Position numbers and translations under genes: made by a program. Shown here piece by piece: positions 6,550 through 16,055 of a stretch of 64,000 nt of DNA. The notes below the pieces were generated by a model. The model had not been told where the DNA came from. It was given only the letters and a program-made list of their open reading frames with translations, and made no database searches. Within the stretch, counting starts at the first letter, position 1, and every line of letters starts with the position of its first letter. This DNA comes from Bacillota bacterium (lineage in GTDB: Bacteria > Bacillota > Bacilli > Paenibacillales > UBA4045): the NCBI GenBank assembly GCA_023441055.1, contig JAEZQY010000008.1:62001-126000 (forward strand), written 5' to 3'.

Positions 6550-8787
6550 ATGCTGTTAGGTACTGACTGGAAGAAGCTGTTGCTTGCGTTTGCAATCATG
6601 TGCTCCATTTGGTTCGTTGTTGAGAGCAACGCTAGGACATATGCGGCGATAGATGATTATCGTATCGATTATCATGCAGATCATGCTGAGATTGTATCTT
6701 ATCGGGGAACAGATACGGAGATCGTTATTCCCGAAACTGCGGGCGGACTCCCCGTGACGGCGATCAGAGATGACGCTTTCTGGGGTGAAGGTTTAACGAA
6801 GGTGACGTTGCCTGCGAGCCTGGAGACGATCGGAGTACGTGCATTCTACGAGAATCAATTAACGGAAATCGAGATACCTGCCAGTGTGACTTCCATCGGT
6901 GATTTTGCATTTGCTTATAATCAACTGACCCAAGTAGTCTTGCCTGAGAATCTGCATTCCATCGGTGATTATGCATTTCTTGATAATCAACTGACCCAAG
7001 TGGTCTTGCCTGAGAATCTGCATTCCATTGGAGCTGGCGTATTCTCAGGCAATGTCATATCAGAAATCGAAATTCCCGCTAGCGTGCGCTTTATGGAGAT
7101 GAATGCATTCAAAGGCATCGGACTGACGAAACTAAAGCTGAACGAAGGCTTGCCGGAAGTCGGATATGCTGCATTTGCCGACAATGAGTTAACCGAAGTT
7201 GAGGTTCCGGCATCCGCTACATCCATCATTTATGCCGCATTCCGGAATAATAAGCTCAATAGAGTCATGTTGAATGAAGGTTTGGAGGAGATCTGGTACT
7301 CTGCATTTGAAAATAATGAGCTGACCAGTGTCGTTATTCCGTCTACGGTTCATACGATTTATGGCGCTTCGTTCCTGACGAATAAACTTGCGTATGCTGT
7401 GATTCCTCCAAGCGTGAACACGATTGAGCACAATTCATTCGGCGACAATCCGGCCGACTTTACGATCATCGGATCGCCCGGTTCACCCGCACACAATTTT
7501 GCGACCACTTACAACTATACTTTCATGGATGCCGCGACGATTCCGATGCCCGACATCCAATTTACCCCTAGCAGCCAAGATTGGGCGCAGTCGGCCGCAA
7601 CAACGGTGACCGGCGCTACCTATAATATCTACGATTTGAAGTATGCTTGGTCGAACACGGAATCCACTCCCGGCCCAGAAGTTGAGTGGCACTTGTGGGG
7701 TCCGGGCGACGTAATCGAGCAGACCGTCGATGGTGAGTGGTATCTGCATATGCAAGGCTCCCTGTTGGACCGGACAGAAGCTTGGCATTCCGAGCGCTTC
7801 CGAGTCGATCGGACACCTCCGACGCTGGACGTCAAGATGACAACAGGCCCGTCTAACGATCCCTACCTGAATGATACATGGAGTGAACGACCGGTCACCA
7901 TTAACGCCACTGCGTCCGATCCATATGGCGATATTCGTCACATCGTGGTCGAGTTAGATGACGGTTCGACGAGCTCTGTGGCTGCTTATACCGGCAGCTC
8001 GTATTCCGTAACCTTCGCCGTCTATGGTACTTACGAATTGAAGATCACAGCCATCGATCAAGCGGGGAATGCATCGGTTACGGAGCAGCGCATCGTGAAA
8101 ATCGTTAACAGCAGCCCTCCGTCGACCTCAACTCCAGATGAAGATCCAAGTGATTCCAGGCCAGATAATGCAGAGCCTGGTGATGCAGAGCTTGATGACG
8201 CTGAGCATACTCCGGCAGAATCTGCATGCGCCATGCCATCTGCGTTCACCGACATTACCGGTCACTGGGGCGAATCCTTCATCATCGAAGCGAGCTGCCA
8301 AGCCATTGTTCAGGGTTATCCAGATGGCAGGTTCGGACCAGACCGACTCGTGACCCGCGCCGAGTTCACCGTCATGTTGACTGGACTTTTCCCAGATGAA
8401 CGCGCATCGATACCGCTTACGTTCAGCGATCTCGCCGGCACAACGCATTGGGCCAAGCAAGCCATTGCACAAGCGACAGCTTCCGGTATCGTATTCGGTT
8501 ATCCGGATGGCAGCTTCAGGCCGGAAGCGACCATCACCCGTGCCGAGATGGCTGTCATGATCACCAGGGCGCTGGGCTTACCGACGGATGTCTACCTCTC
8601 CACCGCCTTCGCCGATGATGCTCGGATCCCTGCTTGGGCGAAGAACGCAGTAGCCTCGATTCACCAACTTGGGATTGTCATCGGCCGAGGCGACAACCGC
8701 TTCGTACCGGACGGAGCAGCTACCCGTGCTGAAGCAGCTTTAATGCTGCTCCGCACCTATCAGGAGACGCAGACAAACTCACACTAG
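6550..8787 (+). CDS. Secreted leucine-rich-repeat (BspA type) protein with three SLH anchors
   Basis: 745 residues from ATG 6550 (AAAGG ten bases upstream; ATG 6541 lacks spacing). A signal peptide (about 1-33) is followed by about ten BspA-type LRR_5 repeats of 22-23 residues (about 55-310), pattern LTEIEIPASVTSIGDFAF. Then come a region of Ig-like beta strands (about 340-525) and an acidic linker (about 530-560, rich in D, E, P). Three SLH repeats (about 565-740) with TRAEF/TRAEM/TRAEA motifs follow. SLH repeats bind pyruvylated secondary cell-wall polymer, so the protein is displayed on the cell surface. Ligand unknown. Two LRR units are nearly identical at DNA level. Confidence 0.85.
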   Translation: MLLGTDWKKLLLAFAIMCSIWFVVESNARTYAAIDDYRIDYHADHAEIVSYRGTDTEIVIPETAGGLPVTAIRDDAFWGEGLTKVTLPASLETIGVRAFYENQLTEIEIPASVTSIGDFAFAYNQLTQVVLPENLHSIGDYAFLDNQLTQVVLPENLHSIGAGVFSGNVISEIEIPASVRFMEMNAFKGIGLTKLKLNEGLPEVGYAAFADNELTEVEVPASATSIIYAAFRNNKLNRVMLNEGLEEIWYSAFENNELTSVVIPSTVHTIYGASFLTNKLAYAVIPPSVNTIEHNSFGDNPADFTIIGSPGSPAHNFATTYNYTFMDAATIPMPDIQFTPSSQDWAQSAATTVTGATYNIYDLKYAWSNTESTPGPEVEWHLWGPGDVIEQTVDGEWYLHMQGSLLDRTEAWHSERFRVDRTPPTLDVKMTTGPSNDPYLNDTWSERPVTINATASDPYGDIRHIVVELDDGSTSSVAAYTGSSYSVTFAVYGTYELKITAIDQAGNASVTEQRIVKIVNSSPPSTSTPDEDPSDSRPDNAEPGDAELDDAEHTPAESACAMPSAFTDITGHWGESFIIEASCQAIVQGYPDGRFGPDRLVTRAEFTVMLTGLFPDERASIPLTFSDLAGTTHWAKQAIAQATASGIVFGYPDGSFRPEATITRAEMAVMITRALGLPTDVYLSTAFADDARIPAWAKNAVASIHQLGIVIGRGDNRFVPDGAATRAEAALMLLRTYQETQTNSH
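6917..7030 (+). repeat. Recent 66-bp tandem duplication inside the LRR gene
   Basis: A 48-bp segment starting at 6917 recurs at 6983 with two mismatches, giving a 66-bp period (22 residues). The encoded NQLTQVVLPENLHSIG is repeated exactly. The other LRR units are diverged at DNA level, so this unit duplicated recently. Confidence 0.8.
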
Positions 8788-8820
8788 GGAATTCATCATT
8801 TCATTCTTAAATAAAGGCGA

Positions 8821-8853
8821 CGAACTCGGCATTATGCTTTCGGATCGAGTTCG
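8821..8853. terminator. Weak hairpin between convergent SLH genes
   Basis: CGAACTCG (8821-8828) pairs with CGAGTTCG (8846-8853) between the stop codons of the two converging SLH genes. The flanks are only mildly T-rich on the minus strand. Confidence 0.35.
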
Positions 8854-8866
8854 CCGCTTCTTGCTG

Positions 8867-11800
8867 TTAAATCAGGTTTGACTTCTGTAGAAGCCTTTGA
8901 ATGATAACAGCAACCTCGGCTCTCGTGATATTGGCTTTAGGAGCAAGCTGCTTATTGCTTCTACCTGAGATAATATCTGCTTGCATGCTGTTAGTGACGG
9001 CACTTTTGGCCCAGCTCGATACTTGATCTGCGTCGACATAAGGATTGAGCAGATGTTCTTCCACCTTATCGCCAAGATTGTCCATTAATTTCGTGATCTC
9101 CATTGCTTTCGCGATGATGACCATCGCTTGTTCCCGAGTGATCTTATCCAACGGACGGAATGTTCCGTCTTCGAAACCGTTGATCAGATTGTAAGTATAT
9201 GCCGTTTGCACAACTCCGCTATACCAATCCGATTTTTCTATATCCGTGAATGGAGCCGTTGCGTCTTCTATCTTCAAGCCTAATGCTCGAACAATGACCG
9301 AAGCAAATTCAGCGCGGGTAATGTCTCGGTCTGGTTGATAAGTTTTGTCGCCCATACCATTTACGATCTTTCTGGCCCCCATGTTATTGATGGTATCCTT
9401 GGCCCAATGGTTAGTAACGTCCAGAAACGCTATCGGATTCCAGATCAAGGTATACGTACTATTCGTCAAACTGTTAATGATGGCCCAATATCGACCGCCC
9501 ACGATCCCGACTTTCGTAGGCACATGTCTTACTGTACCGTCAGGTTCAATGACAACCGCTGTCGTAATTTTGTCCGGATCTACGTCATCTGGTATAGCAA
9601 TTGCCCTTTCGATATATGCGTTGTAGATGGAAATGTCGATGATGTTACCTTTGTATACGCCTTTCACAGTGAATGTAAGAGGAGTCGCAATAATCGCGAA
9701 ATCCCCGTTGCCTGCCGAACTCTCAATAAATTGCAAATGTTCTGTAGGCGGAGACGAAATTTCGATCTGAACTTCAATGTCTTGCAATGCTACACCGGTG
9801 CCAAGTTGTTTCGCTACCGCATCGATATTGATTTGTTGTGCCGGCAAGGTATAGGTCGCATTTTCGGTGATGATTTCCACTATCGCCTCTTTTTGTTCCA
9901 TATTTTTGACCATTTGCCCATTCAGTGTCCCGATTACCGCATCGGATGCCGTTAAAACAGGAATCGAGATAACCGCACCTTGGCCTTCTTCCACAAGAAA
10001 TTGTTCAAATCTGGCTGGATCCATAGTTATCGTTGTCACCCGTTGATTATTTACCGTCACTGTCGTAGCCTTGCCCGCACTAACCACTTGTCCGTTCACG
10101 AATACGTCAACGTCGGTCTCTTGTTTCCCACCTCCAGACCCTTGATAATTATTACCCCCACTTGAAGATGGCGAACTGGGGATGACTCTGATTTCATTGG
10201 ATGCTGGGCTGACGCCACCCGCATTCGTTGCTTTTACAATGAAATAATACGCTGTCCCATTCGTTAAGCCCGTTGCCACATAGCTATTTACCGAATCTAT
10301 CACAGTAGCGGTAGCTGCTCCATACATGCCGGAGGCGGTGCTTATGAATATGTTGTACCCTGTTGCATCTGTCATCGGATTCCAACTCAGGGTCACGCTC
10401 GCATCCTCGACTGTCACCGTTTGCAGTACCGGTGCTCCCGGCGGCAGCACTTGCGGCATCGCGCTTACTTCATTGGAAGCCGCGCTGTCTCCTCCGGCAT
10501 TCGTCGCTTTCACTATAAAATAATACATCGTGCCGTTCGTTAATCCCGTCGCTTCGTAACTGTATACCGAATTTGCTACAGATGCTTCGGGTGCTCCATA
10601 GACTCCGTAGTTGGTGCTCATAAAGATGTTGTACCCTGTCGATCCAATGACCGGATCCCAGCTCAACGTAACAGTTGCGTCTCCTGATGCTGCACTCTGA
10701 ATGACAGGCGCTCCCGGAGACGGCACTTGCGGTGTTGCGCTTACCTCCTCGGATGCCGCGCTTGCTCCGCCGGCATTCGTTGCTTTCACTACAAAGTAGT
10801 AGTGTGTCCCATTTGTTAAGTCCCGAACCTCATAAACGGAATCCGTCACGGTGATTGGCTGATCATTGTACAGCCCGGAAGTAGTACTCTTAAATAACTC
10901 ATAACCCGTTGCATCCGGTACGCTTGTCCAATCAATCGTTACGCTCGAATCCTCCGCAATCACCGATTGAATTTCAGGCGCATCGGGCGGGTTATTCATC
11001 CATTTTGCATAAATCGTCACAGCACCCGTGATTGGTGTATTCGCAAAATCAAATGGTGTTGTAAGTGTATTATTCGTATACCAATCAGCGAATGTGAATC
11101 CCGGTTTTACCGGACTTGCAGGTTCCGTTGCATAATCGTTCATATTTATAATTTGACTAGCTATAGCTGTACCGCCGTCCACATCGAAACTGACCGTAGA
11201 GGCCCATACTGCATACAGGACTAAATCAGCACTTCCCATGGTAAAATAACGATTGGCAGCATAAGCTGTCCCGCTTCCATCTGCGGCTGTGTTCCATCCT
11301 GCAAAGGTGTATCCGTTTCTTGCCAGATTTCCTGTGTTGCCCTCAACCTCAACTGCGGATCCCTCTTTGTAGCGGTTCACATCTACGGGTACACTTCCAC
11401 TCGTATTGCCGTTGCCGTTATACATTACGTTATAGGAAGGGATCACTGATTGTGTAATCGTAAACGTTTCATCAATCATGTCATCTCCCGTTACAGTAAC
11501 AGTTGCGGTATAAGTCCCTCCTTCAAGGCCGTCTTTGGCTTGAATGGTAAAGGTCGTTTCAGTAGTCGTATCATTCAAAGTCGTATTCACTGGTTGACTC
11601 ATCACAAAATCTTCAGCATTCGGACCGCTTAACTCCGTCGCTAAGTTGATAATATCCCCGTTACTTGCACGGGTTATGGTAATGGTTTTGGTTTGTTGCA
11701 GATCATAGCCTGCGGTCACCGTTTGCAGGATTTGGTCATTGATCGGCGCAATTTTATACATCCCGCCCTTTAGTGCAATCTCAAAAGGCACCATATCATC

Positions 11801-13036
11801 ACCGTACAAAACCAATTTCCCCATACGGATGCCAGGGACAGCAGGGCGAAACACGACATCAATGACCTGTTCGACATCAAGTCCCGTAAGGTTCTTGGTT
11901 TGTGTTCCATCTGAGAATTCAAAGTCACCGGTCAGCGTGGCATTGTAGTTCGTTCCTACATGCTCGCCGATGAGACTCACCTGTTGCGTTTCGGTTGTTC
12001 CTACGTCGATATCCGCATAAGATAACGCTCTTGCAGATAAGCTTAATTGTCGAAAATTGATATTATCGAATTGACTAGTAGCACCATTACTTTCAATAAA
12101 TATTCCGTTCCAATTCATAGGATTACGGCTGCCAGTGCCCGTATCGAATCCCATATTCACATCCTGCAGCTCGGAAATCTCCTGCCAATCGAGCCCATCA
12201 CTCAAATTTTTGGACCAGACGCTTGCTGATCCGGCGCCATCATAAGCGGAACGATCAATCACGATCTGGTAACGATTGAAATCACCCAGAACCACTTCCT
12301 CACTAATTACCTCCGTGCCCCCCGGCTTGATCAAACGCGACTTCTGATTGACTTGTCTACCATCATAGTATCCGATTCCCTGTTCTGAATCGTTTAGTTT
12401 CCCGTCTCCATTCGTATCGGCGCCAAGTCCAAACCCTGCACCCCAATAATTGTACATCATTTCAATCTCAATAATATGAATCTTATCAGCCGTAAATACA
12501 GGTATACTATAATTGCTATTGTTGATACGACTTACTCTATCATCATGGCTTACAGTATCAAAAAAGACAGCTTGTGATCCATCATGCCCAGTCATTGTAG
12601 GTACATTAATCCTGTGCATCGTCGAATCTACTACATACGAAATCCAGTTATCTTGACCGTGAAGATTGCCTGTTCGAAGATAATTGAATGTATAGGTTGC
12701 CGGGGATTCATACGTAAATCCAGGTCTCCGCTCGGTACCAAACCCGTTGGTTACACTTACATCCCCGCTGGAGCCGTACGCTACAGTAGCTGTGATCTGC
12801 GTATCACTATCTACAGTAAAGTCGTATGCCTCAATCCCGCCAAACGATACCGAAGTCGCACCCGTGAAATGTTCTCCGGTGATAACCACTGTATCTCCTT
12901 CACTGGCTGCAGACGGGGTGAACGAAGTGATTGTTGGCATTTCATCGGCTGCGAAGACGTCGTTATTCCCTATTAGAGATGCGATTGACAAGGTAAAACA
13001 TAGCAAGACTCTTATGGGAACTCGTATCAACTTCAT
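8867..13036 (-). CDS. Giant multidomain S-layer-anchored surface protein
   Basis: 1389 residues with a signal peptide ending near VFAADE (about residue 30). In order: an IPT/TIG domain (about 34-110, ITSFTPSAASEGDTVVITG); a beta-rich region that may be lectin-like (about 115-335); a choice-of-anchor-like segment (about 335-425); two InlB B-type repeats (about 535-690, GYTFAGWNTAADGSG and GFTFADWYTNN). These are followed by three fibronectin-III repeats (about 690-965, closing TNGT-YYF-VKATNAGG), a Ser/Gly linker, an unassigned region, and three SLH repeats (about 1205-1385). GGAAGGAG precedes ATG 13036. The architecture suggests an adhesin or matrix protein; no catalytic domain is visible. 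Confidence 0.85.
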   Translation of the reverse strand: MKLIRVPIRVLLCFTLSIASLIGNNDVFAADEMPTITSFTPSAASEGDTVVITGEHFTGATSVSFGGIEAYDFTVDSDTQITATVAYGSSGDVSVTNGFGTERRPGFTYESPATYTFNYLRTGNLHGQDNWISYVVDSTMHRINVPTMTGHDGSQAVFFDTVSHDDRVSRINNSNYSIPVFTADKIHIIEIEMMYNYWGAGFGLGADTNGDGKLNDSEQGIGYYDGRQVNQKSRLIKPGGTEVISEEVVLGDFNRYQIVIDRSAYDGAGSASVWSKNLSDGLDWQEISELQDVNMGFDTGTGSRNPMNWNGIFIESNGATSQFDNINFRQLSLSARALSYADIDVGTTETQQVSLIGEHVGTNYNATLTGDFEFSDGTQTKNLTGLDVEQVIDVVFRPAVPGIRMGKLVLYGDDMVPFEIALKGGMYKIAPINDQILQTVTAGYDLQQTKTITITRASNGDIINLATELSGPNAEDFVMSQPVNTTLNDTTTETTFTIQAKDGLEGGTYTATVTVTGDDMIDETFTITQSVIPSYNVMYNGNGNTSGSVPVDVNRYKEGSAVEVEGNTGNLARNGYTFAGWNTAADGSGTAYAANRYFTMGSADLVLYAVWASTVSFDVDGGTAIASQIINMNDYATEPASPVKPGFTFADWYTNNTLTTPFDFANTPITGAVTIYAKWMNNPPDAPEIQSVIAEDSSVTIDWTSVPDATGYELFKSTTSGLYNDQPITVTDSVYEVRDLTNGTHYYFVVKATNAGGASAASEEVSATPQVPSPGAPVIQSAASGDATVTLSWDPVIGSTGYNIFMSTNYGVYGAPEASVANSVYSYEATGLTNGTMYYFIVKATNAGGDSAASNEVSAMPQVLPPGAPVLQTVTVEDASVTLSWNPMTDATGYNIFISTASGMYGAATATVIDSVNSYVATGLTNGTAYYFIVKATNAGGVSPASNEIRVIPSSPSSSGGNNYQGSGGGKQETDVDVFVNGQVVSAGKATTVTVNNQRVTTITMDPARFEQFLVEEGQGAVISIPVLTASDAVIGTLNGQMVKNMEQKEAIVEIITENATYTLPAQQINIDAVAKQLGTGVALQDIEVQIEISSPPTEHLQFIESSAGNGDFAIIATPLTFTVKGVYKGNIIDISIYNAYIERAIAIPDDVDPDKITTAVVIEPDGTVRHVPTKVGIVGGRYWAIINSLTNSTYTLIWNPIAFLDVTNHWAKDTINNMGARKIVNGMGDKTYQPDRDITRAEFASVIVRALGLKIEDATAPFTDIEKSDWYSGVVQTAYTYNLINGFEDGTFRPLDKITREQAMVIIAKAMEITKLMDNLGDKVEEHLLNPYVDADQVSSWAKSAVTNSMQADIISGRSNKQLAPKANITRAEVAVIIQRLLQKSNLI

Positions 13037-13114
13037 TTTCCAAATCTCCTTCCGGTTTCTGCCTAATGTCTAGTCCTGATTGTATCAAATCACTCTGAGC
13101 GAATACTGAGCAGA

Positions 13115-13142
13115 ACAAAAAAGAGCAGCATTGATGCTGCTC
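13115..13142 (-). terminator. Terminator of the response-regulator gene
   Basis: GAGCAGCAT (13123-13131) pairs with ATGCTGCTC (13134-13142). On the minus strand the hairpin is followed by six T, a standard Rho-independent terminator 18 bases after the stop at 13160. Confidence 0.75.
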
Positions 13143-13159
13143 CCACGGCTATTAAGTTT

Positions 13160-14296
13160 CTAAACACTTAAACGATGATAGTATTGTTCATATAAGATTT
13201 TCGTTGATTCTTTCACCTCAATGCCCAGTTCCTCCAGAAACAATTTTTTCATTTGCTTATAATGCTCAACAAGCGCTGCCCGATTCCTCATTTCAGCATG
13301 GCACTTCAACAGCATCTCATGACTTTCTTCCTGCAACGGGTCTTTAAGAATCAGCTGCTGCAGGTGAAGAATGGCTTGCGAATACATTCCACCCTCCATA
13401 TAATATTCCGCAATCGCCTTAACCATATATTGATAATGGAAAAAAAACTTCTGTTTCAATTGAGCAGCCCAGGCGTAATCGTCCTCTTCCAGATAATGAC
13501 CGTGATAAAGCGCCGCCGCTTTTTCATACATTAGGACCGTATCTTGTCCAATCTCTCTCTTCTCCTTGGCGATGTTCAAAAACTGTTCCGTATCACATAT
13601 GATCCCATCCATAATCATAATGTAGCTGTCATTGTTATATGTGACTTTCATTCGATCGTCCAAGCCGTGCTCTTTAATCGTCTTGCGAATCTGATAAATA
13701 CAAGTGTGCAAATAGGCTGCGGAACGTTCGTATTCCATATCGGGCCACAAATCTTCTACGATCTTTTCCTTATACATACTCTTTCCTTGATGATGAATGA
13801 GGTAGGCAAACAGCTCCTTAACCTTATTCGTCCGCCATTTTATATGCATGACCTTCTCTTGACTCTCGAAAATCTGAAAGCTGCCAAAACATGAAATACG
13901 ACCTACGTTTGACCCATCTTCTCTTGCGTTTATATTAGAATAGATCGCTAGTTTTTCTACGGTTTTAATCATCCGTTCATGTCGTACGGGCTTTAACAAA
14001 TAATCCATGGCATTCACTTCAAAGGCTTCCACCGCATATTGGTCGTAGGCGGTGATAAACACAATTTGTGTTTCTGCATTCATCTCCATTATTTTTTCTG
14101 CCATTTCTAAGCCATCAACGCCCGGCATTTCAATGTCCAGAAAAACAACATCAAATGCAATCGTCCGCATATTGCTAAGTGCTTGCAACGGATTAGTAAA
14201 CACCGCTGCAACCTGAATTTGGCTGAACTCTGCAATAATATCTTGCAAGGCGTCAATTGCATTCTTCTCGTCATCGATGATGATGGCTTTAAGCAT
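13160..14296 (-). CDS. SARP-type response regulator (REC + winged helix + BTAD)
   Basis: 378 residues from ATG 14296, with GAGGAGGGG nine bases upstream. The receiver domain (1-120) has the acidic pair in IIIDDE, the phospho-acceptor Asp54 in VVFLDIEMPG, and a conserved Lys in DYLLKPV. An OmpR-like winged helix (about 145-235) and a helical bacterial transcriptional activation domain (about 240-378, TPR-like) follow. Such proteins usually pair with a histidine kinase encoded just upstream, and none is present. The frame stays open for 32 more codons upstream, and that peptide (NRPINEGTRVMLLIPK) resembles the end of a kinase ATPase domain. The convergent giant SLH gene is a possible but unproven target. 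Confidence 0.8.
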   Translation of the reverse strand: MLKAIIIDDEKNAIDALQDIIAEFSQIQVAAVFTNPLQALSNMRTIAFDVVFLDIEMPGVDGLEMAEKIMEMNAETQIVFITAYDQYAVEAFEVNAMDYLLKPVRHERMIKTVEKLAIYSNINAREDGSNVGRISCFGSFQIFESQEKVMHIKWRTNKVKELFAYLIHHQGKSMYKEKIVEDLWPDMEYERSAAYLHTCIYQIRKTIKEHGLDDRMKVTYNNDSYIMIMDGIICDTEQFLNIAKEKREIGQDTVLMYEKAAALYHGHYLEEDDYAWAAQLKQKFFFHYQYMVKAIAEYYMEGGMYSQAILHLQQLILKDPLQEESHEMLLKCHAEMRNRAALVEHYKQMKKLFLEELGIEVKESTKILYEQYYHRLSV

Positions 14297-14539
14297 GTAC
14301 AACGTCCCCTCCTCGTCATGTCCACTTCTTCCATCCGCTTCCTTCGGAATTAGCAACATCACTCTTGTTCCTTCGTTTATCGGTCTATTCAATCGGTTCT
14401 ACAGTATTCGACAAAAAAGCGGAACTTCCTTTCTTTTATATAAAAGCTTACCATGCAAAGATAATGATATAGCTACCCTTTCAGTTGTGTTCCTTTATCA
14501 GTGGTCAGAACACTCGATTTCCCCTCTCGGGATGACCCA

Positions 14540-15033
14540 TTACATCAGTTCAAAACTAACAATTGATCCTAACAACTCGTATGTATAAACCTTACCCATA
14601 TTGCCGGTAGGAACAGGTCGAAGCTTCCCCTGGTGCACCAATTCACGGCAATACTTGATGACCGTTTGCTTGTGCAGATCAAGTTCGATGGCCGCTTCTG
14701 CGGACGAATGATTCGGTTATGACATGCCGCATAGCGGATTATCATCCGTTCTATTTTTTCATACGGTTGCAGGACTGGTTTACCCGAATTCAAATAAGGA
14801 GCCCACATATTACGTAAAATAGCTTGTATGAAATCATACGATCGTCCGCGCCAATCCAGCATTTCATATTCCGGATGCAACCCTTCGAAATGTCCAACCA
14901 ACGGCCACCATATTTTCTCAATGAAGAATCGATTCCCATAACCGTGTCCCCGCTTTAATGCATCTTTTCGCTCTCCGTTACGACGACTCAAATGCCAGTT
15001 TATCCACTTTTCCTGTTCGTTTTCAAGGCTCAT
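14540..15033 (-). pseudogene. Degraded conserved protein with C-terminal helix-turn-helix
   Basis: The gene starts at ATG 15033 (GGAG nine bases upstream) and reads MSLENEQEKWINWHLSRRNG through GHFEGLHPEYEMLDWRGRSY. I recall this N-terminus from full-length Paenibacillus proteins of about 250-300 residues. The frame then jumps to ILRNMWAPYLNSGKPVLQPY, which looks like an internal deletion. Near 14715 the frame shifts. In the next frame the sequence AAIELDLHKQTVIKYCRELV, then GKLRPVPTG, continues to a TAA at 14540-14542 as a plausible helix-turn-helix end. The gene is therefore broken at least twice. Function of the intact family uncertain. Confidence 0.6.
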
Positions 15034-15222
15034 TACGATCATCTCCTTTAATATAGAAAATAAAAACACCCCGGTGATCCCTGCTTAAGCAGAAATAACA
15101 CGGGGCGTGCTTCGCCACTATATTACTTTGTACGATAAATCATACAAAGTGCATTAACTACATTCAATTCGCCAATATCAACCAGCTAAAAGAACCGCAA
15201 TCGCATTCAAGTTGGAAAAAAA

Positions 15223-15295
15223 TGGAGTCTAGGGGGATCGAACCCCTGACCTCTTCACTGCCAGCGAAGCGCTCTCCCAGCTGAGCTAAGACCCC
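15223..15295 (-). tRNA. tRNA-Ala (anticodon GGC)
   Basis: 73 nt on the minus strand. The 7-bp acceptor stem pairs GGGGTCT with AGACTCC (one G-U pair). The D arm contains AGCTCAGCTGGGAGAGC, the anticodon loop CTGGCAG lies on a CTTCG/TGAAG stem, and the T arm contains GGTTCGATCC. CCA is not encoded. Confidence 0.95.
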
Positions 15296-15343
15296 GTGTA
15301 TACGAAAACGGCATCGCTGCCGTCTCGAATGTCGCAATTAGAA

Positions 15344-15416
15344 TGGGTTCTCAGGGGCTCGAACCCTGGACCTAATGATTAAGAGTCATTTGCTCTACCA
15401 ACTGAGCTAAGAACCC
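15344..15416 (-). tRNA. tRNA-Lys (anticodon CTT)
   Basis: 73 nt on the minus strand. The acceptor stem pairs GGGTTCT with AGAACCC perfectly. The D arm contains AGCTCAGTTGGTAGAGC, the anticodon loop CTCTTAA lies on an AATGA/TCATT stem, and the T arm contains GGTTCGAGCC. It lies 48 bases upstream of the Ala tRNA, probably in one transcript. Confidence 0.95.
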
Positions 15417-15527
15417 ATATGTTGTAGGCGACAAGAAATATAATATAACATTTCGACCCCACTTGTCAAATGATTTCGCATATATTTTTCGACAATATCA
15501 TTCCGAGCAATTTGCTGCTCTTCTCCC

Positions 15528-16055
15528 CTATGAATACTCTATGCCTGATGAGTGGGAAGAGCTCGTTGCCGGAACCATCATAAATCCGCTGAATATGAAG
15601 ATCAAGGAGAATCCCGTGCCTGCCAGGGCTGTATAGCTGCTCTTATAAATGATGTAGCCCCATAGGGTAAAATGTGTCAAATCAAATAACTGGATGCCTA
15701 GAACGGTCAATCCGTATAATAGCGGGACCACTCCGATACATAAGGTCCAGCCATAGATAGCAGGCTTCCGGAATCGCTTGCCCATCCATGCCTGCAGCTT
15801 CGTCTTCGGCTGGGTCACACCATAGAAATCGGCCTTTTTCAATCCGGCATTCACGGACCAAGCAATCAGCCACGCAAGGAGCATCGATGTAATGACAATG
15901 TCAAAGATAAGATCGATATAAGTTTGCGACATCGGAATTTGTTCCATCTGCTTCCCTCGATTTAAGAAGTACGCTATTACACCATTCCCAACCCCATTAA
16001 TTAGGAATGAAAGTATCGCTTGATTGCTCATGTACGTTCGTTGCCCGGCTGTCAT
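15528..16055 (-). CDS. Small integral membrane protein, unknown function
   Basis: 175 residues from ATG 16055, chosen because GGGGGAGG lies about six bases upstream; a later ATG at 16031 has no clear site. Four hydrophobic segments are visible: AILSFLINGVGNGVIAYFL, DLIFDIVITSMLLAWLIAW, a third around WTLCIGVVPLLYGLTVLGIQ, and a fourth around GFSLIFIFSGFMMV. I do not recognise the family. The first 59 bases overlap the end of the fucosidase gene, so the two are likely translationally coupled. Confidence 0.6.
   Translation of the reverse strand: MTAGQRTYMSNQAILSFLINGVGNGVIAYFLNRGKQMEQIPMSQTYIDLIFDIVITSMLLAWLIAWSVNAGLKKADFYGVTQPKTKLQAWMGKRFRKPAIYGWTLCIGVVPLLYGLTVLGIQLFDLTHFTLWGYIIYKSSYTALAGTGFSLIFIFSGFMMVPATSSSHSSGIEYS

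Noticed and set aside
9335..9955. 206-codon ORF antisense to the giant SLH gene
   Set aside because: It is a shadow of the SLH coding frame, has no ribosome binding site and no recognisable domain.
14277..14588. 103-codon plus-strand ORF over the regulator start and pseudogene end
   Set aside because: No ribosome binding site, no family resemblance; it spans the 5' end of one minus-strand gene and a pseudogene.
15223..15416. Integration site at the tRNA-Ala/tRNA-Lys pair
   Set aside because: No duplicated tRNA 3' end and no integrase nearby, despite pseudogenes on one side.
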